Of a stretch of 64,000 nucleotides of DNA, positions 24,858 through 33,233 are shown piece after piece (within the stretch, counting starts at the first letter, position 1; each line of letters opens with the position of its first letter). This DNA is from Mycolicibacterium phocaicum (lineage in GTDB: Bacteria; Actinomycetota; Actinomycetes; Mycobacteriales; Mycobacteriaceae): NCBI RefSeq assembly GCF_010731115.1, contig NZ_AP022616.1, forward strand, positions 5,208,001-5,272,000, in the 5' to 3' direction. The position numbers and the translations under genes are program-made. The notes under the pieces were generated by a model. That model was given only the letters and a program-made list of their open reading frames with translations, searched no databases and was not told the DNA's origin.

Positions 24858-25561
24858 CGGTTCTGTCCGTTCTCTGCGTTCGATCCGTATGCGCGGGCGA
24901 TGTCCTGCGAACTGGCCCATTTGGAGTACGTCGGTGACTGGGGCCAGCCTTCGGGCGAATCCTGCCACTGCTCCTGGCGGCCGTAGGGCAGAACGTCGAT
25001 CAACGCGAAACTGTGGCCCAGCTGTTCGCAGCCGCGACCGTCGGTATGCCAGGTGCGGTACACCGTATCGCCATGTCGCAGAAACACATTGACAGCGAAA
25101 CCCGCGCCGGGCGGGGCGCCCATGTCCGGCCCGAAACTGCTTTCCGACGAGGAGTACCAGTCCATTTTGTTGCCCACTTTGGCCTTGTAGGCCAGGGCTT
25201 CCTCGATGGGCCCGTTGGTGACGATGACGAACCGGGCGTCGTAGTTGGACAGGAAGTCCAGGCGCGTGAACTGCGAGGTGTAGCCGGTGCATCCGGGGCA
25301 CTGCCACTCGGCGCCGTCGGTCCACATGTGGTTGTAGACGATCAGCTGAGACTGGCCGTCGAAGATGTCGGCCAGGCGGATCGGACCGTCAGCGCCGATC
25401 AAGGTGTAGTCGGGCAGCTCGACCATCGGCAGCCGGCGCCGTTGCGCGGCGATGGCGTCGAGTTCGCGCGTCGCGGCCTTTTCGCGGCGGCGCAGGTCGT
25501 CGAGAGCGGCCCGCCAGGTGTCCTGGTCGACCACCGGCGGCAGAGCGGTCTGCTCGGTCAT
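24854..25561 (-). CDS. DUF899 thioredoxin-fold protein
   Basis: The 235-residue product has a thioredoxin-like core with the CxxC-type stretch EWQCPGCTGYTSQF near residue 86, followed by YDARFVIVTNGP and a late TWHTDGRGCEQLG. Members are common in soil actinobacteria and often sit beside SRPBCC genes, as here. The enzymatic role is not known; the CPGC pair could be redox active. Confidence 0.75.
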   Translation of the reverse strand: MTEQTALPPVVDQDTWRAALDDLRRREKAATRELDAIAAQRRRLPMVELPDYTLIGADGPIRLADIFDGQSQLIVYNHMWTDGAEWQCPGCTGYTSQFTRLDFLSNYDARFVIVTNGPIEEALAYKAKVGNKMDWYSSSESSFGPDMGAPPGAGFAVNVFLRHGDTVYRTWHTDGRGCEQLGHSFALIDVLPYGRQEQWQDSPEGWPQSPTYSKWASSQDIARAYGSNAENGQNR

Positions 25562-25613
25562 GTTGCCTCCTGAAGATTGCGTTCATTGAGTAGACCGGTG
25601 CGGAACCGAATAC

Positions 25614-27086
25614 TCATCGCGGATCACCGAACCAATATCCGAGCGCCTCCCGCAGTCCCGCATCCGAGGCGCCGGCCCACGCGATGTGCGCGTCCGGGCG
25701 GATCAGCAGGGCCTCGGCTTGGTTGTTGACGATGACGATGACGTTGACGCGGTGTGCCCACGGCGCCGCAACTTCGCAGAGGCCGGACGGCCCGACGAAG
25801 ACGGGGCGCGCCGCGCGCAGCGCCGCCACGACGTCGTCGGGCAGGTGCGACGCGAACGTCCCGGCCAGCGCGTGCGGCTGCGCGCCGGGCATCGGGTACC
25901 GCACGTCGGACGCCGCGATCATCGCGCCGACGCGCGCAAGCGCCGGTCCATCAGAAACCAACTCGCTGAACACTTTCCGCAGTGCCTCGTCGGCCGGATC
26001 GTGGCCCCGTCGCAACGCCACCTGGGCCTGGGAATGCAGCAGCAGGCGCTCGCTGGCGGGGTGCCGTTCGCAGTGATAGGTCTCCAGCAGCCCGGGCGGC
26101 GCCCAGCCCTGCAGCGTCGCGGCCAGTTTCCACGCGAGGTTCACCCCGTCGAGCATCCCGGCCGACACCGCGACGCCGCCCGTCGGTATCTGATGCGCGG
26201 CATCGCCGGCCAGCAATACCCGCCCCGCCACGTAGCGTTCGGTGTGCCGCGCGGCATAGGTGAAGCGGGTCAACCGCTTTGGCTCGCCGAGCGGGAAGTC
26301 GACGCCGAGCACACGACGGACGCTGGCGCGGAATTCATCGAGTGTCATCGGGTCGTCATCGTCGTACTCGTGGTCCGGGGCCTCGCTGGTGTAGAGGCCC
26401 AACCACCCGGGCTCCGACGACGCGATGGCGAAGATGCCGCCCTCGGTCTGGCTGTAGCCCCACGGCAGGCGGCCGTAGCCCGGCACGTCGTAGTCGCCGT
26501 CGTCGCGGACGGTGATTTCTTCCCGCCAGCTGACCGTGGCCATGCGGTGAATCTCGGGATAGACGATTCCTGGGAATCCGATGCCGGCCAGGTCGCGTAC
26601 CCGGCTGCGCACCCCGTCGCAGCCCACGACGTACTTGGCGCTCATGCGGTACGGGCCATCCGGGCCCTGGACCTCGAGGTAGACGGCGTCGTCGTCCTGC
26701 TGCAGACCGATGACCTCGTGGCCGCGCCGCACCTCGACGCCGAGGTCTTGTGCGTAGTTCTGCAGGAGCGCTTCAAGTTGCGGCTGAGGGAGTCGCTGCA
26801 CCTGCATCGGCGACTCGTCGAGTTTCGTCAGGTCGACGTGGATGCCGCCGAATGGCAGCTTGGCGGTGACGGGTTCGCCGGCCGCTTTGTCCAGTAGGTC
26901 ACCGAGTTCCCGGTAGCGCAACAGATTCAGGATCTGCCCGCCGATGCCGCCGGCGGCTTTGGCGACCTCGCGGATAGCGGTGAGCCGTTCCAGCACAAGC
27001 GGTTTGACGCCGGTCAGGCAGAGTTCGGTGGCCAGCGTCAGGCCTGTCGGCCCCGCGCCCACAATGATCACGTCGGTATCGGTCAT
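25614..27086 (-). CDS. FAD-dependent aromatic monooxygenase (TfdB/PheA type)
   Basis: The 490-residue flavoprotein has the three classical motifs: GAGPTGLTLATEL (FAD ADP-binding, residue 10), the DG motif CDGVRSRVRDLAG near 174, and RVLLAGDAAHQIPT near 300. The C-terminal thioredoxin-like domain is also present. It would use NAD(P)H and O2 to hydroxylate an aromatic or polyketide-like compound; rifampicin-type monooxygenases have the same layout. It heads a leftward group with DUF899 and SRPBCC genes. Confidence 0.8.
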   Translation of the reverse strand: MTDTDVIIVGAGPTGLTLATELCLTGVKPLVLERLTAIREVAKAAGGIGGQILNLLRYRELGDLLDKAAGEPVTAKLPFGGIHVDLTKLDESPMQVQRLPQPQLEALLQNYAQDLGVEVRRGHEVIGLQQDDDAVYLEVQGPDGPYRMSAKYVVGCDGVRSRVRDLAGIGFPGIVYPEIHRMATVSWREEITVRDDGDYDVPGYGRLPWGYSQTEGGIFAIASSEPGWLGLYTSEAPDHEYDDDDPMTLDEFRASVRRVLGVDFPLGEPKRLTRFTYAARHTERYVAGRVLLAGDAAHQIPTGGVAVSAGMLDGVNLAWKLAATLQGWAPPGLLETYHCERHPASERLLLHSQAQVALRRGHDPADEALRKVFSELVSDGPALARVGAMIAASDVRYPMPGAQPHALAGTFASHLPDDVVAALRAARPVFVGPSGLCEVAAPWAHRVNVIVIVNNQAEALLIRPDAHIAWAGASDAGLREALGYWFGDPR

Positions 27087-27201
27087 GCGTCCCCCTCAAG
27101 ACGATCAAGCTGCAGTTGCGTTGCAGCCCAGCGATTCTGGACCATGAGGGGGGTCTTGCCACAAGCCCCGGGGTGCGCTATATGTTGAAAGTGGATGTAG
27201 G

Positions 27202-27270
27202 GTGCATTTCTCCGTGGCGGATTGCATTCTGAGATGGCGCAAGTTGGCGCATGCGCCAACTGAAATGCAC
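27202..27270. promoter_or_regulatory. Nested palindromes in a 429-base gene-free stretch
   Basis: The region 27087-27515 holds no convincing gene. Within it, AGTTGGCGCATGCGCCAACT (27242-27261) is a perfect 20-bp palindrome. It is flanked by GTGCATTTC at 27202-27210 and its complement GAAATGCAC at 27262-27270. A shorter hairpin, CCGAC/GTCGG, lies at 27332-27347. The large palindrome is a good operator candidate for the divergent monooxygenase promoter. Confidence 0.55.
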
Positions 27271-27486
27271 AAGATCGACGACGCTTGGCGCGGATAAATC
27301 AGACTACTTGTCGCATGCTCTGCTGCCCCGTCCGACTAAGTGGTCGGGCTATATTTCCGAATTAGATGGGCGTAGTGGCTATTTCGTGTTCTGCAGGCTG
27401 CACGATGCTATGGATGACGGGTGCAGATGATCCCCTCGGCTGCGTGTCAGTGGGCTGCCCTGTCTACGAACATAGACGGGCTCGCT

Positions 27487-27507
27487 TGTAGCACATTGGG
27501 TACTACA
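27487..27507. promoter_or_regulatory. Possible VapB operator
   Basis: TGTAG (27487-27491) and CTACA (27503-27507) form an 11-base-spaced inverted repeat 8 bases ahead of the antitoxin start. Antitoxins of this type bind such sites to repress their own operon. The arms are short. Confidence 0.35.
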
Positions 27508-27515
27508 GTGAATGT

Positions 27516-27797
27516 ATGGAGGAGATCGGCGTCCGAGAACTACGCCAACACGCTTCTCGCTATCTCGCCCGCGTCGAAGCCGGTGAAGTACTCGGCGTCA
27601 CGCGCAACGGGCGCCTCGTTGCGTGTCTCGTCCCCGTGCAAGCCGCAACCTGGACACGTGAGACTTTGATCGGGTCCGGCTCCCTCATCCCGGCGCGCCG
27701 TCCGCAGAATCTATTCGACACGATCGCCGTGACACCGGCACGTGCCCGCACGCGAACTTTGACCGACATCCTCATGGAAATGCGTAACGCGCAGTGA
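27516..27797 (+). CDS. vapB: VapB-type (Phd/YefM fold) antitoxin
   Basis: The 93-residue product opens with [21 protein letters not shown] and [11 protein letters not shown], the DNA-binding half of Phd/YefM antitoxins. Its C-terminal third ([15 protein letters not shown]) would wrap the VapC toxin. It overlaps the toxin gene by four bases. Because that toxin is cut by an insertion, the antitoxin may now be an orphan. Confidence 0.85.
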   Translation: MEEIGVRELRQHASRYLARVEAGEVLGVTRNGRLVACLVPVQAATWTRETLIGSGSLIPARRPQNLFDTIAVTPARARTRTLTDILMEMRNAQ

Positions 27798-27985
27798 TTT
27801 ACATGGACACCTCGGCCCTCACCAAGCTGCTCATCGCCGAGGCCGAGACGCCAGAGCTGCAAGCATGGATTGCAACGCAACGCAGCCAGGGTGAGTACAT
27901 CGCCACGAGCACACTCGGTCGAATCGAACTGATGAGAGACGTGGCCCGATACGGAGACCTTAATCAAACTGAGCGTGCCCTCTGA
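27794..27985 (+). pseudogene. vapC: VapC PIN-domain toxin, cut by the IS element
   Basis: 63 codons remain. The start ([13 protein letters not shown]) has the first catalytic Asp, and [13 protein letters not shown] contains the conserved Glu. The frame then enters the left inverted repeat of the IS, whose first three bases (TGA) supply the stop. Normal VapC toxins have about 130 residues and two further acidic residues, which are absent. No continuation is seen beyond the right end of the IS at 31537. Confidence 0.85.
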
Positions 27986-28024
27986 ACCGTCCCGAGTTTG
28001 ATGCCGCTTCCTTCTGTGAGAAGG

Positions 28025-28399
28025 ATGGCGATTGTGTCCAAGCATTACCCGGTCGAGCAGCGTGAGCGTGCGGTGAAGATGGTGCTCGATCATCTCGGTG
28101 AGTATCGGTCGGTGTATGCCGCCTGCCAGGCGATCGGCCCGAAGGTCGGGGTGGGTGTGGAGTCGCTGCGCCGGTGGGTGTTGCAGGCCCAGGTCGACAC
28201 GGCCGAGCGCCCGGGTGTCACCTCCGCAGAGGCGCAGCGGATCAAAGACCTTGAGCGTGAGGTCCGGGACCTGCGGGAGGCCAACGAGATTTTGAAGGCG
28301 GCCTCGATTTTCTTCGCGCGGGAGCTGTGCGCCACGAGGCGCTGGGTATATCGAGAGGCGGTGAGAGACCGTCTCCTTTGGGTCGTCGCAGCGGCCTGA
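28025..28399 (+). CDS. IS3-family transposase OrfA, interrupted by the intron
   Basis: The N-terminal helix-turn-helix (VEQRERAVKMVLDHLGEY, then VESLRRWVLQAQVD) and the leucine zipper (RIKDLEREVRDLREANEILK) are typical of IS3 OrfA. The genuine exon ends at 28326 inside the codon after ...FFARE; the last 24 residues of the unspliced frame are intron sequence. Joined to 30545, the frame would read ELFTDPRRR and stop at 30567-30569. GAGAAGG precedes ATG 28025. Confidence 0.85.
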   Translation: MAIVSKHYPVEQRERAVKMVLDHLGEYRSVYAACQAIGPKVGVGVESLRRWVLQAQVDTAERPGVTSAEAQRIKDLEREVRDLREANEILKAASIFFARELCATRRWVYREAVRDRLLWVVAAA

Positions 28400-28973
28400 G
28401 GAAGCATCGGGGCAGCCGATCGCCGGGAACGACGGTGAGCGGTGGCAAGCGGCCCCGAGAAGGCGAGCCGTGCCGGTACTGCCAGACGGTGCGGGCTTGT
28501 CGAGCAAGGTCAGAAGGTGCAGCGCAAGCGAACCAGTGTCAGACGCTCCGTAACCGCGAAGCCGGCTCCAACCTGGTGGATATGGGCCGGTATGCAGTGC
28601 ACGAACCCGAGCGGGTGGGGTTTGACTCCGAAGCCGTTTAGTTCCAGCGGTGGGGAGGCCACGGTGAAGGCCTGCGGCGTAACCATGGCGATGCTGCCGG
28701 AGTAGAGCTGGGCGCCTCCCTGACCAATCGATGACCTGGTGAACGTGGGAACCAACCACCTTGCGGGACCGTTCATTTCGTTTCCGGTAGCCAGCCGGGG
28801 CGGGTGTGACGACTCGGGTTCGGAGTCAAGGAACCGCATTCGGGTGGGGCGGAGGCTTCGTAGTAGTCGCGGGCGGTGACGTGCCCGCCGTGGAGACCGA
28901 GAAAGGCGGTCACAGGGCGAAGGGGGCCAGCAAGACATGCAGTGCGGAAATTGGAAGATCAGGAGATGACGTT

Positions 28974-30437
28974 ATGTCGCCGGTGAATACCGACGAGCTG
29001 GAGTTGGCGCTGATGCTGGCGCGGCAACGGGTACTGAAGATCCAGACCAAGCTGCACCGTTGGGCACGCGATGATCCTCATCGCCGGTTCGACGATCTGT
29101 TCAACCTCGTCACTGATCCCGCGTTCATGTTGGTGGCGTGGGATCGGGTCAGCGGGAACAAGGGTGCCGCCACGGCCGGGGTCGATCGACGCACCGCGTC
29201 GTCCATCACGGCTGGGCAGGGTATCGAGGCGTTCCTCGATGAACTGCGGTCGCAGGTAAGGGACCGCAGTTTCCGCCCGTTGCCGGTGCGCGAGCGGATG
29301 ATCCCCAAGACCGGTGGTGCGTTGCGCCGCTTGGGGATTCCGACCGTGACCGATCGGGTGGTCCAGGCATCGTTGAAGTTGGTGTTGGAGCCGATCTTCG
29401 AGGCGGATTTCCTGCCGTGTTCCTACGGTTTCCGTCCGAAGCGCCGCGCTCATGATGCGGTGGCCGAAGTGCGTTACCTCGCAACACGTCCCCGGTGTTA
29501 CGACTGGGTTGTTGAGGGAGACATCAAGGCCTGTTTCGATGAGATCGACCACACGGCCCTGATGGGCCGGGTGCGTCGACGCGTCGGGGACAACCGTGTC
29601 CTGGGATTGGTGAAGGCGTTCCTCAAGGCGGGCATCTTCACCGAGGACGGCCTGCTGGCGGACAGCACCGCCGGAACCCCGCAGGGTGGGATTCTTTCGC
29701 CGTTGTTGGCCAATGTGGCGTTGTCGGTGCTCGACGAACACATCGCCGGGTTGTCGGGTGGTCCGGCCACCGGCTCGGTGGAGCGTGCTCGACGACTTCG
29801 TCACGGGCAGCCGAACTTTCGGCTGGTCCGCTACGCCGATGACTGGTGTCTGATGGTGCGGGGCACCAGAGCCCAGGCCGAAGCACTACGGGAGGACATC
29901 GCCGCCGTGTTGGCGACGATGGGGTTGCGTCTGTCGCCGGATAAGACCCTGATCACCCACATCGACGAGGGGCTGGACTTTCTCGGGTGGCACATCCAGC
30001 GTCGCCGCAAACGAGGCACCAGCTGCAGCTACGTCTACGTTCATCCGTCCACGAAGTCCGTGTTGGCGGTCAAACGGAAGATCAAGACGCTGCGCCGAAC
30101 AGTCGAACCCAGCCAGCCGCTCGATGACCTGCTGCGCCGGATCAACTCGACGCTGCAGGGCTGGGCGGGATATTTCCGGGCCGGGGTGTCCTCGGCGACC
30201 TTCTCCTACCTGAGCCACTACACGTGGCAGACGGTGTGGCGTTGGCTGCGCCGAAAACACCGCAAATCGACCTGGAAACAGTTGCGCCGCCGCTACTGCG
30301 GCGGCGGCTGGTGGCCAACCACCGAGGACCGGATGCTGATCGATCTGGAGAAGATCGGCACCACCCGCTACCGCTACCGCGGCGCGGTCATCCCCTCGCC
30401 CTGGCCGACCCCCGAGGAGGACACCACAGCAGCCTGA
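28974..30437 (+). CDS. ltrA: Group II intron reverse transcriptase/maturase
   Basis: The 487-residue product has the full RT palm: RRLGIPTVTDRVVQASLKLV, DIKACFDEIDH, TPQGGILSPLLANV and the catalytic YADD near residue 287 (VRYADDWCLM). It is followed by the maturase X domain (INSTLQGWAGYFRAGVSSAT). No HNH endonuclease domain is seen at the C-terminus, so mobility would use the endonuclease-free route. AGGAG lies 8 bases before ATG 28974; an upstream GTG frame from 28806 is ribozyme sequence. The protein would assist splicing and reverse transcription. Confidence 0.9.
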   Translation: MSPVNTDELELALMLARQRVLKIQTKLHRWARDDPHRRFDDLFNLVTDPAFMLVAWDRVSGNKGAATAGVDRRTASSITAGQGIEAFLDELRSQVRDRSFRPLPVRERMIPKTGGALRRLGIPTVTDRVVQASLKLVLEPIFEADFLPCSYGFRPKRRAHDAVAEVRYLATRPRCYDWVVEGDIKACFDEIDHTALMGRVRRRVGDNRVLGLVKAFLKAGIFTEDGLLADSTAGTPQGGILSPLLANVALSVLDEHIAGLSGGPATGSVERARRLRHGQPNFRLVRYADDWCLMVRGTRAQAEALREDIAAVLATMGLRLSPDKTLITHIDEGLDFLGWHIQRRRKRGTSCSYVYVHPSTKSVLAVKRKIKTLRRTVEPSQPLDDLLRRINSTLQGWAGYFRAGVSSATFSYLSHYTWQTVWRWLRRKHRKSTWKQLRRRYCGGGWWPTTEDRMLIDLEKIGTTRYRYRGAVIPSPWPTPEEDTTAA

Positions 30438-30451
30438 CCGGGTCTTGTGGA

Positions 30452-30485
30452 GAGCCCGGTGCATTGAAAGGTGCACGCCGGGTTC
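30452..30485 (+). ncRNA. Group II intron domain V hairpin
   Basis: This 34-base hairpin begins GAGCCCGGTGCATTGAAAGG and ends GCCGGGTTC. It has the AGC catalytic triad at its base, a GAAA-type cap and the two-base bulge region expected of domain V, the ribozyme's catalytic core. It starts 14 bases after the reverse transcriptase stop codon. Confidence 0.88.
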
Positions 30486-30544
30486 GGGAAGCGGCCCGGG
30501 AAAACGGAACAGCCCCAACGGTTGTCACCGCGTCCCGGGCCGAC

Positions 30545-31510
30545 TTTCACCGACCCGCGCCGCCGCTGATCTGCGGATTCATCGACCAGATGCGGACGGC
30601 CGGCCACCGGGTCGAGTCGATCTGCCACGCCCTGTGTGAACTGGGTGTGCAGGTTGCCCCACGGACCTACCGCAACTGGAAAACCGCCCAACCCGCGGCG
30701 CGGACCGTGACCGATGCCCAGCTGACCGACGCTCTGCTGGCCACGGTCGATACCCCTGAAGGGATGTATGGGCGGCGCAAGATGACCGCGCATCTGCGCC
30801 GCAGCGGGATCAAGGTTGCCCGGTGCACGGTGGACCGGCTGATGCGTGACGAGGGCCTCTCGGGCATCGTTCGAGGCCGAAAACATCGCACCACGATCGC
30901 CGACAAGAACGCCTCGCGGGCACCGGATCTGGTGGACCGCGATTTCACCGCCGCGGCACCAAATCGTAAGTGGGTCACCGACTTCACGTACGTGCCGACC
31001 TGGTCAGGGTTCGTGTATGTGGCGTTGGTGATCGACTGCTTCTCCCGGTTGATCACCGGCTGGCACGTCTCGACGGTCAAAGACACCGCGATGGTCACCA
31101 CCGCCTTGAAGATGGCATTGTGGCGCCGCGATCACCAGGGCCACAGGGTCACTGATGGGTTGATTCACCACAGCGACGCCGGATCCCAGTACACCTCGAT
31201 TGCCTTCGCCGAAACCCTTGTGTTGGAGGGGATTGCGGCGTCGATCGGCAGCGTCGGGGACGCCTACGACAATGCGTTGGCCGAGACCACGATGGGGTTG
31301 TTCAAGACCGAAGCACTCGGGCCCGCCAGCCCGTTCCGCACCGGGCCTCTGAGAACCCTCGATGACGTCGAGTATCCGGTGATGGAATGGGTCGACTGGT
31401 ACAACAACCGCCGCCTGCATAGCCTGCTGGGCTACGTCCCACCCGTCGAATACGAGAGCGCCTACTACGCTCAACAATCGATGTCCCACCCGGCGACGTC
31501 TCAACTATGA
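30545..31510 (+). CDS. IS3-family transposase OrfB (DDE integrase domain)
   Basis: The frame opens at the 3' exon and gives about 321 residues. It has the HTH_21 segment (YGRRKMTAHLRRSGIKVARC) and the rve catalytic core with WVTDFTYVPTW (first Asp), LIHHSDAGSQYTS (second Asp) and NALAETTMGLFKTE (Glu), so the DDE triad is intact. In IS3 elements OrfB is made as an OrfAB fusion by -1 frameshifting, which here also needs intron splicing. Confidence 0.9.
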   Translation, partial: FHRPAPPLICGFIDQMRTAGHRVESICHALCELGVQVAPRTYRNWKTAQPAARTVTDAQLTDALLATVDTPEGMYGRRKMTAHLRRSGIKVARCTVDRLMRDEGLSGIVRGRKHRTTIADKNASRAPDLVDRDFTAAAPNRKWVTDFTYVPTWSGFVYVALVIDCFSRLITGWHVSTVKDTAMVTTALKMALWRRDHQGHRVTDGLIHHSDAGSQYTSIAFAETLVLEGIAASIGSVGDAYDNALAETTMGLFKTEALGPASPFRTGPLRTLDDVEYPVMEWVDWYNNRRLHSLLGYVPPVEYESAYYAQQSMSHPATSQL

Positions 31511-31537
31511 AGCCGGCATCAAACTCGGGACGGTTCA

Positions 31538-32012
31538 TGATGTCGAATTCGACAAATGCAAAGGTCGGCTAAGCAATGCGGTGCCGAACGTGTGGGTTCA
31601 CGGATCGCACGCAATGGTCAAGCTGCTCTGCTACAGATTCGTGGTCAACCGGAACATCAACTCCACCTTCTGTGCGGTTCGTGTCCCTCGGGGCAGGACT
31701 TCGTCTCCGGCTTCCTTTCCACCCCACCTCACAGTGACGCAGTTGCCATCAACTCGGAGTTAACCACCTTCAGCTCCAGGGGACTCGCACCTCCAAGCGA
31801 ATGCCCATGCTGGGCGTGCAACAGAAATGGGGGCCGGTGAACACAGACCCCCATCTGAATATCTGTGGAGCTAAGGGGAGAACGATCGAACCCCGACATG
31901 GCTGATCGTATCCGCCGGCTGGCCCAAGTCGGGAGTGTTGAACGACGCGCCGGCTCAGAACAATCTGGTCGGCCGACGGCCAGGCCGCTGGCTGACGGAC
32001 GCGGCGGGGTGG
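31538..32012. other. Gene-free stretch after the IS
   Basis: About 475 bases hold no frame with recognisable features and no continuation of vapC. Several short open frames overlap on both strands with no ribosome site or motif. A weak tRNA 3'-end-like sequence near 31868-31900 is too degenerate to call. The stretch may be debris from the rearrangement suggested by the missing target duplication. Confidence 0.5.
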
Positions 32013-32444
32013 TCAGGGCGCGGTCAGACCGAGTTCGCGGAGCCGATCCTCATGCTCGGCAAACCACGAATCCTCCTCCCCCGGCGCAGGCATGATCAGG
32101 CCTGCCTCCATCGACGCCCGGGGGTCAACCTCCTGGATAGCCATCAGCAGTTCGCCGCCGGACTGTCCGGTCTGCGCGGTCCACATCTCGGCAAGGTCAC
32201 GCAGCATCGCCTGCCGTACTGCAAGATCACGGCCCGCCCGTATGTTGCCGACGATGATGGTGGTACGCGATGGCTCGCCAGCGGTGAAGAGATGGCCGGC
32301 GGGAGAGTCTTGGAACAGGACGTTGACGAAAACCGCCGGTGCCCCAGTGTTGGTCACATGGATCCTCGTGATCTCACCAGCGATCCGGCGACGAAGGTCG
32401 TCCGTGAGTAGGTCCTTGTCGGCAACCACCTGATAGAGCGGCAT
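32013..32444 (-). CDS. Tautomerase, cis-CaaD-like
   Basis: From ATG 32444 the product is 143 residues and begins MPLYQVV, so the amino-terminal Pro used in catalysis is exposed after Met removal. Further family features are QDSPAGHLFTAGEPS, NIRAGRD and MEAGLIMPAPGEEDSWF, which match the cis-3-chloroacrylic acid dehalogenase branch (Tautomerase_3), including Arg and Glu positions. The natural substrate is probably an oxo-acid and not a halogenated compound. It is divergent from an HxlR regulator. Confidence 0.8.
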   Translation of the reverse strand: MPLYQVVADKDLLTDDLRRRIAGEITRIHVTNTGAPAVFVNVLFQDSPAGHLFTAGEPSRTTIIVGNIRAGRDLAVRQAMLRDLAEMWTAQTGQSGGELLMAIQEVDPRASMEAGLIMPAPGEEDSWFAEHEDRLRELGLTAP

Positions 32445-32518
32445 GTCGTTCTCGTTTCGTTGGGTAGTGGTGAGAGCTTGCAGAGTGCGAGGCGCCGCCC
32501 TGCCCTCAGGAGGAACAC

Positions 32519-32551
32519 TGAGTTCTGATCCCGAACTCAAATTACTGAGTT
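32519..32551. promoter_or_regulatory. Three half-sites between tautomerase and HxlR genes
   Basis: TGAGTT at 32519-32524, its complement AACTCA at 32534-32539 and TGAGTT again at 32546-32551 form an inverted pair with an additional copy. The second pair is spaced as AACTCA-N6-TGAGTT. This is a likely operator for the HxlR protein encoded next to it. Confidence 0.6.
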
Positions 32552-32584
32552 TGAGAAACGAACGCAAGTGGTAGCGTCTCTGAT

Positions 32585-33046
32585 GTGACGAGGGGCGACT
32601 TGGACGACGAGCCATGCTCGATCGCACGTCCGGTCGGGCTGCTCGGGGACCGATGGACGCTCATCCTGTTGCGTCAAGCCTTCATAGGCGTCCGGCGATT
32701 CGACCAATTTCAAACCACGATGGGCCTCTCGCGCGCTGTGCTCGCCCAGCGACTGGCGCAATTGGTCGACGCCGGCATCTTCGAACGCACGGCGTACAAG
32801 GACGCGCGCCGCACCCGCCACGAGTATCGATTGACCGACAAGGGCATGGATCTTTACCCGATTCTGATGGCACTACGTACCTGGGGCGATAAGTACATGG
32901 CGCCCGACGGCCCGTTCCTGCTGTACCGGCACCGCGACTGCGGTGGGCATGCCGAAATACACCACGTGTGCGATCGGTGTGGCTCGGAATTGACCGCACG
33001 TGACGTCGCCGTCGAGGCGGGGCCAGGGCTCACTGCGTCCAACTGA
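32585..33046 (+). CDS. HxlR-type winged-helix regulator
   Basis: The 153-residue product has the HxlR core PVGLLGDRWTLILLRQAFIG, then FDQFQTTMGLSRAVLAQRL and HEYRLTDKGMDLYP. Its C-terminal tail has extra Cys and His (CGGH, HHVCDRCG) that could bind a metal or respond to redox. HxlR proteins usually regulate a divergent gene, here the tautomerase. The start is a GTG. Confidence 0.85.
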   Translation: MTRGDLDDEPCSIARPVGLLGDRWTLILLRQAFIGVRRFDQFQTTMGLSRAVLAQRLAQLVDAGIFERTAYKDARRTRHEYRLTDKGMDLYPILMALRTWGDKYMAPDGPFLLYRHRDCGGHAEIHHVCDRCGSELTARDVAVEAGPGLTASN

Positions 33047-33233
33047 GAAGCGATTCGCTTCCTTCATGGGCGTCCGCGAAATACCGACCAGTACAGTCGA
33101 ATCCAGCGTCTGACACCAGCTTGCGCGCGTGAGACGTCACCGACACACCCACCAGTGGCCCCGACCCTTAAGTGCTGAATTTTCGCGATACGAACACCGC
33201 TTGCGGCGGCCCAGCAATCGCCCGCCGCCGCCC

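Larger units (their letters stand above)
28327..30544 (+). mobile_element. Group II intron inserted in the IS transposase gene
   Basis: The intron starts with the consensus GTGCG at 28327 and ends with AC at 30543-30544. A 34-base domain V lies at 30452-30485. Domain VI is a hairpin with arms CGGCCCGGGA (30492-30501) and TCCCGGGCCG (30533-30542). The 5' part (28327-28973) would hold ribozyme domains I-III and the gene for the reverse transcriptase follows. Removing exactly this segment restores a normal IS3 orfA/orfB overlap, which supports both boundaries. Confidence 0.9.
27983..31537 (+). mobile_element. IS3-family insertion sequence carrying a group II intron
   Basis: Perfect 24-bp inverted repeats bound the element: TGAACCGTCCCGAGTTTG and six more bases at 27983-28006, and their complement at 31514-31537. 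The element is 3,555 bp; without the 2,218-bp intron it would be 1,337 bp, the usual IS3 size. It carries orfA and orfB in a -1 frame relation. The flanks (CTC on the left, TGA on the right) do not form a target duplication, which suggests a rearrangement or deletion after insertion. Confidence 0.92.

Noticed and set aside
31861..31905. tRNA-like 3' end on the minus strand (GGGGTTCGATC then TTAGCTCCA)
   Set aside because: The T-arm is disrupted by extra bases and no matching acceptor 5' half, D-arm or anticodon arm is found.
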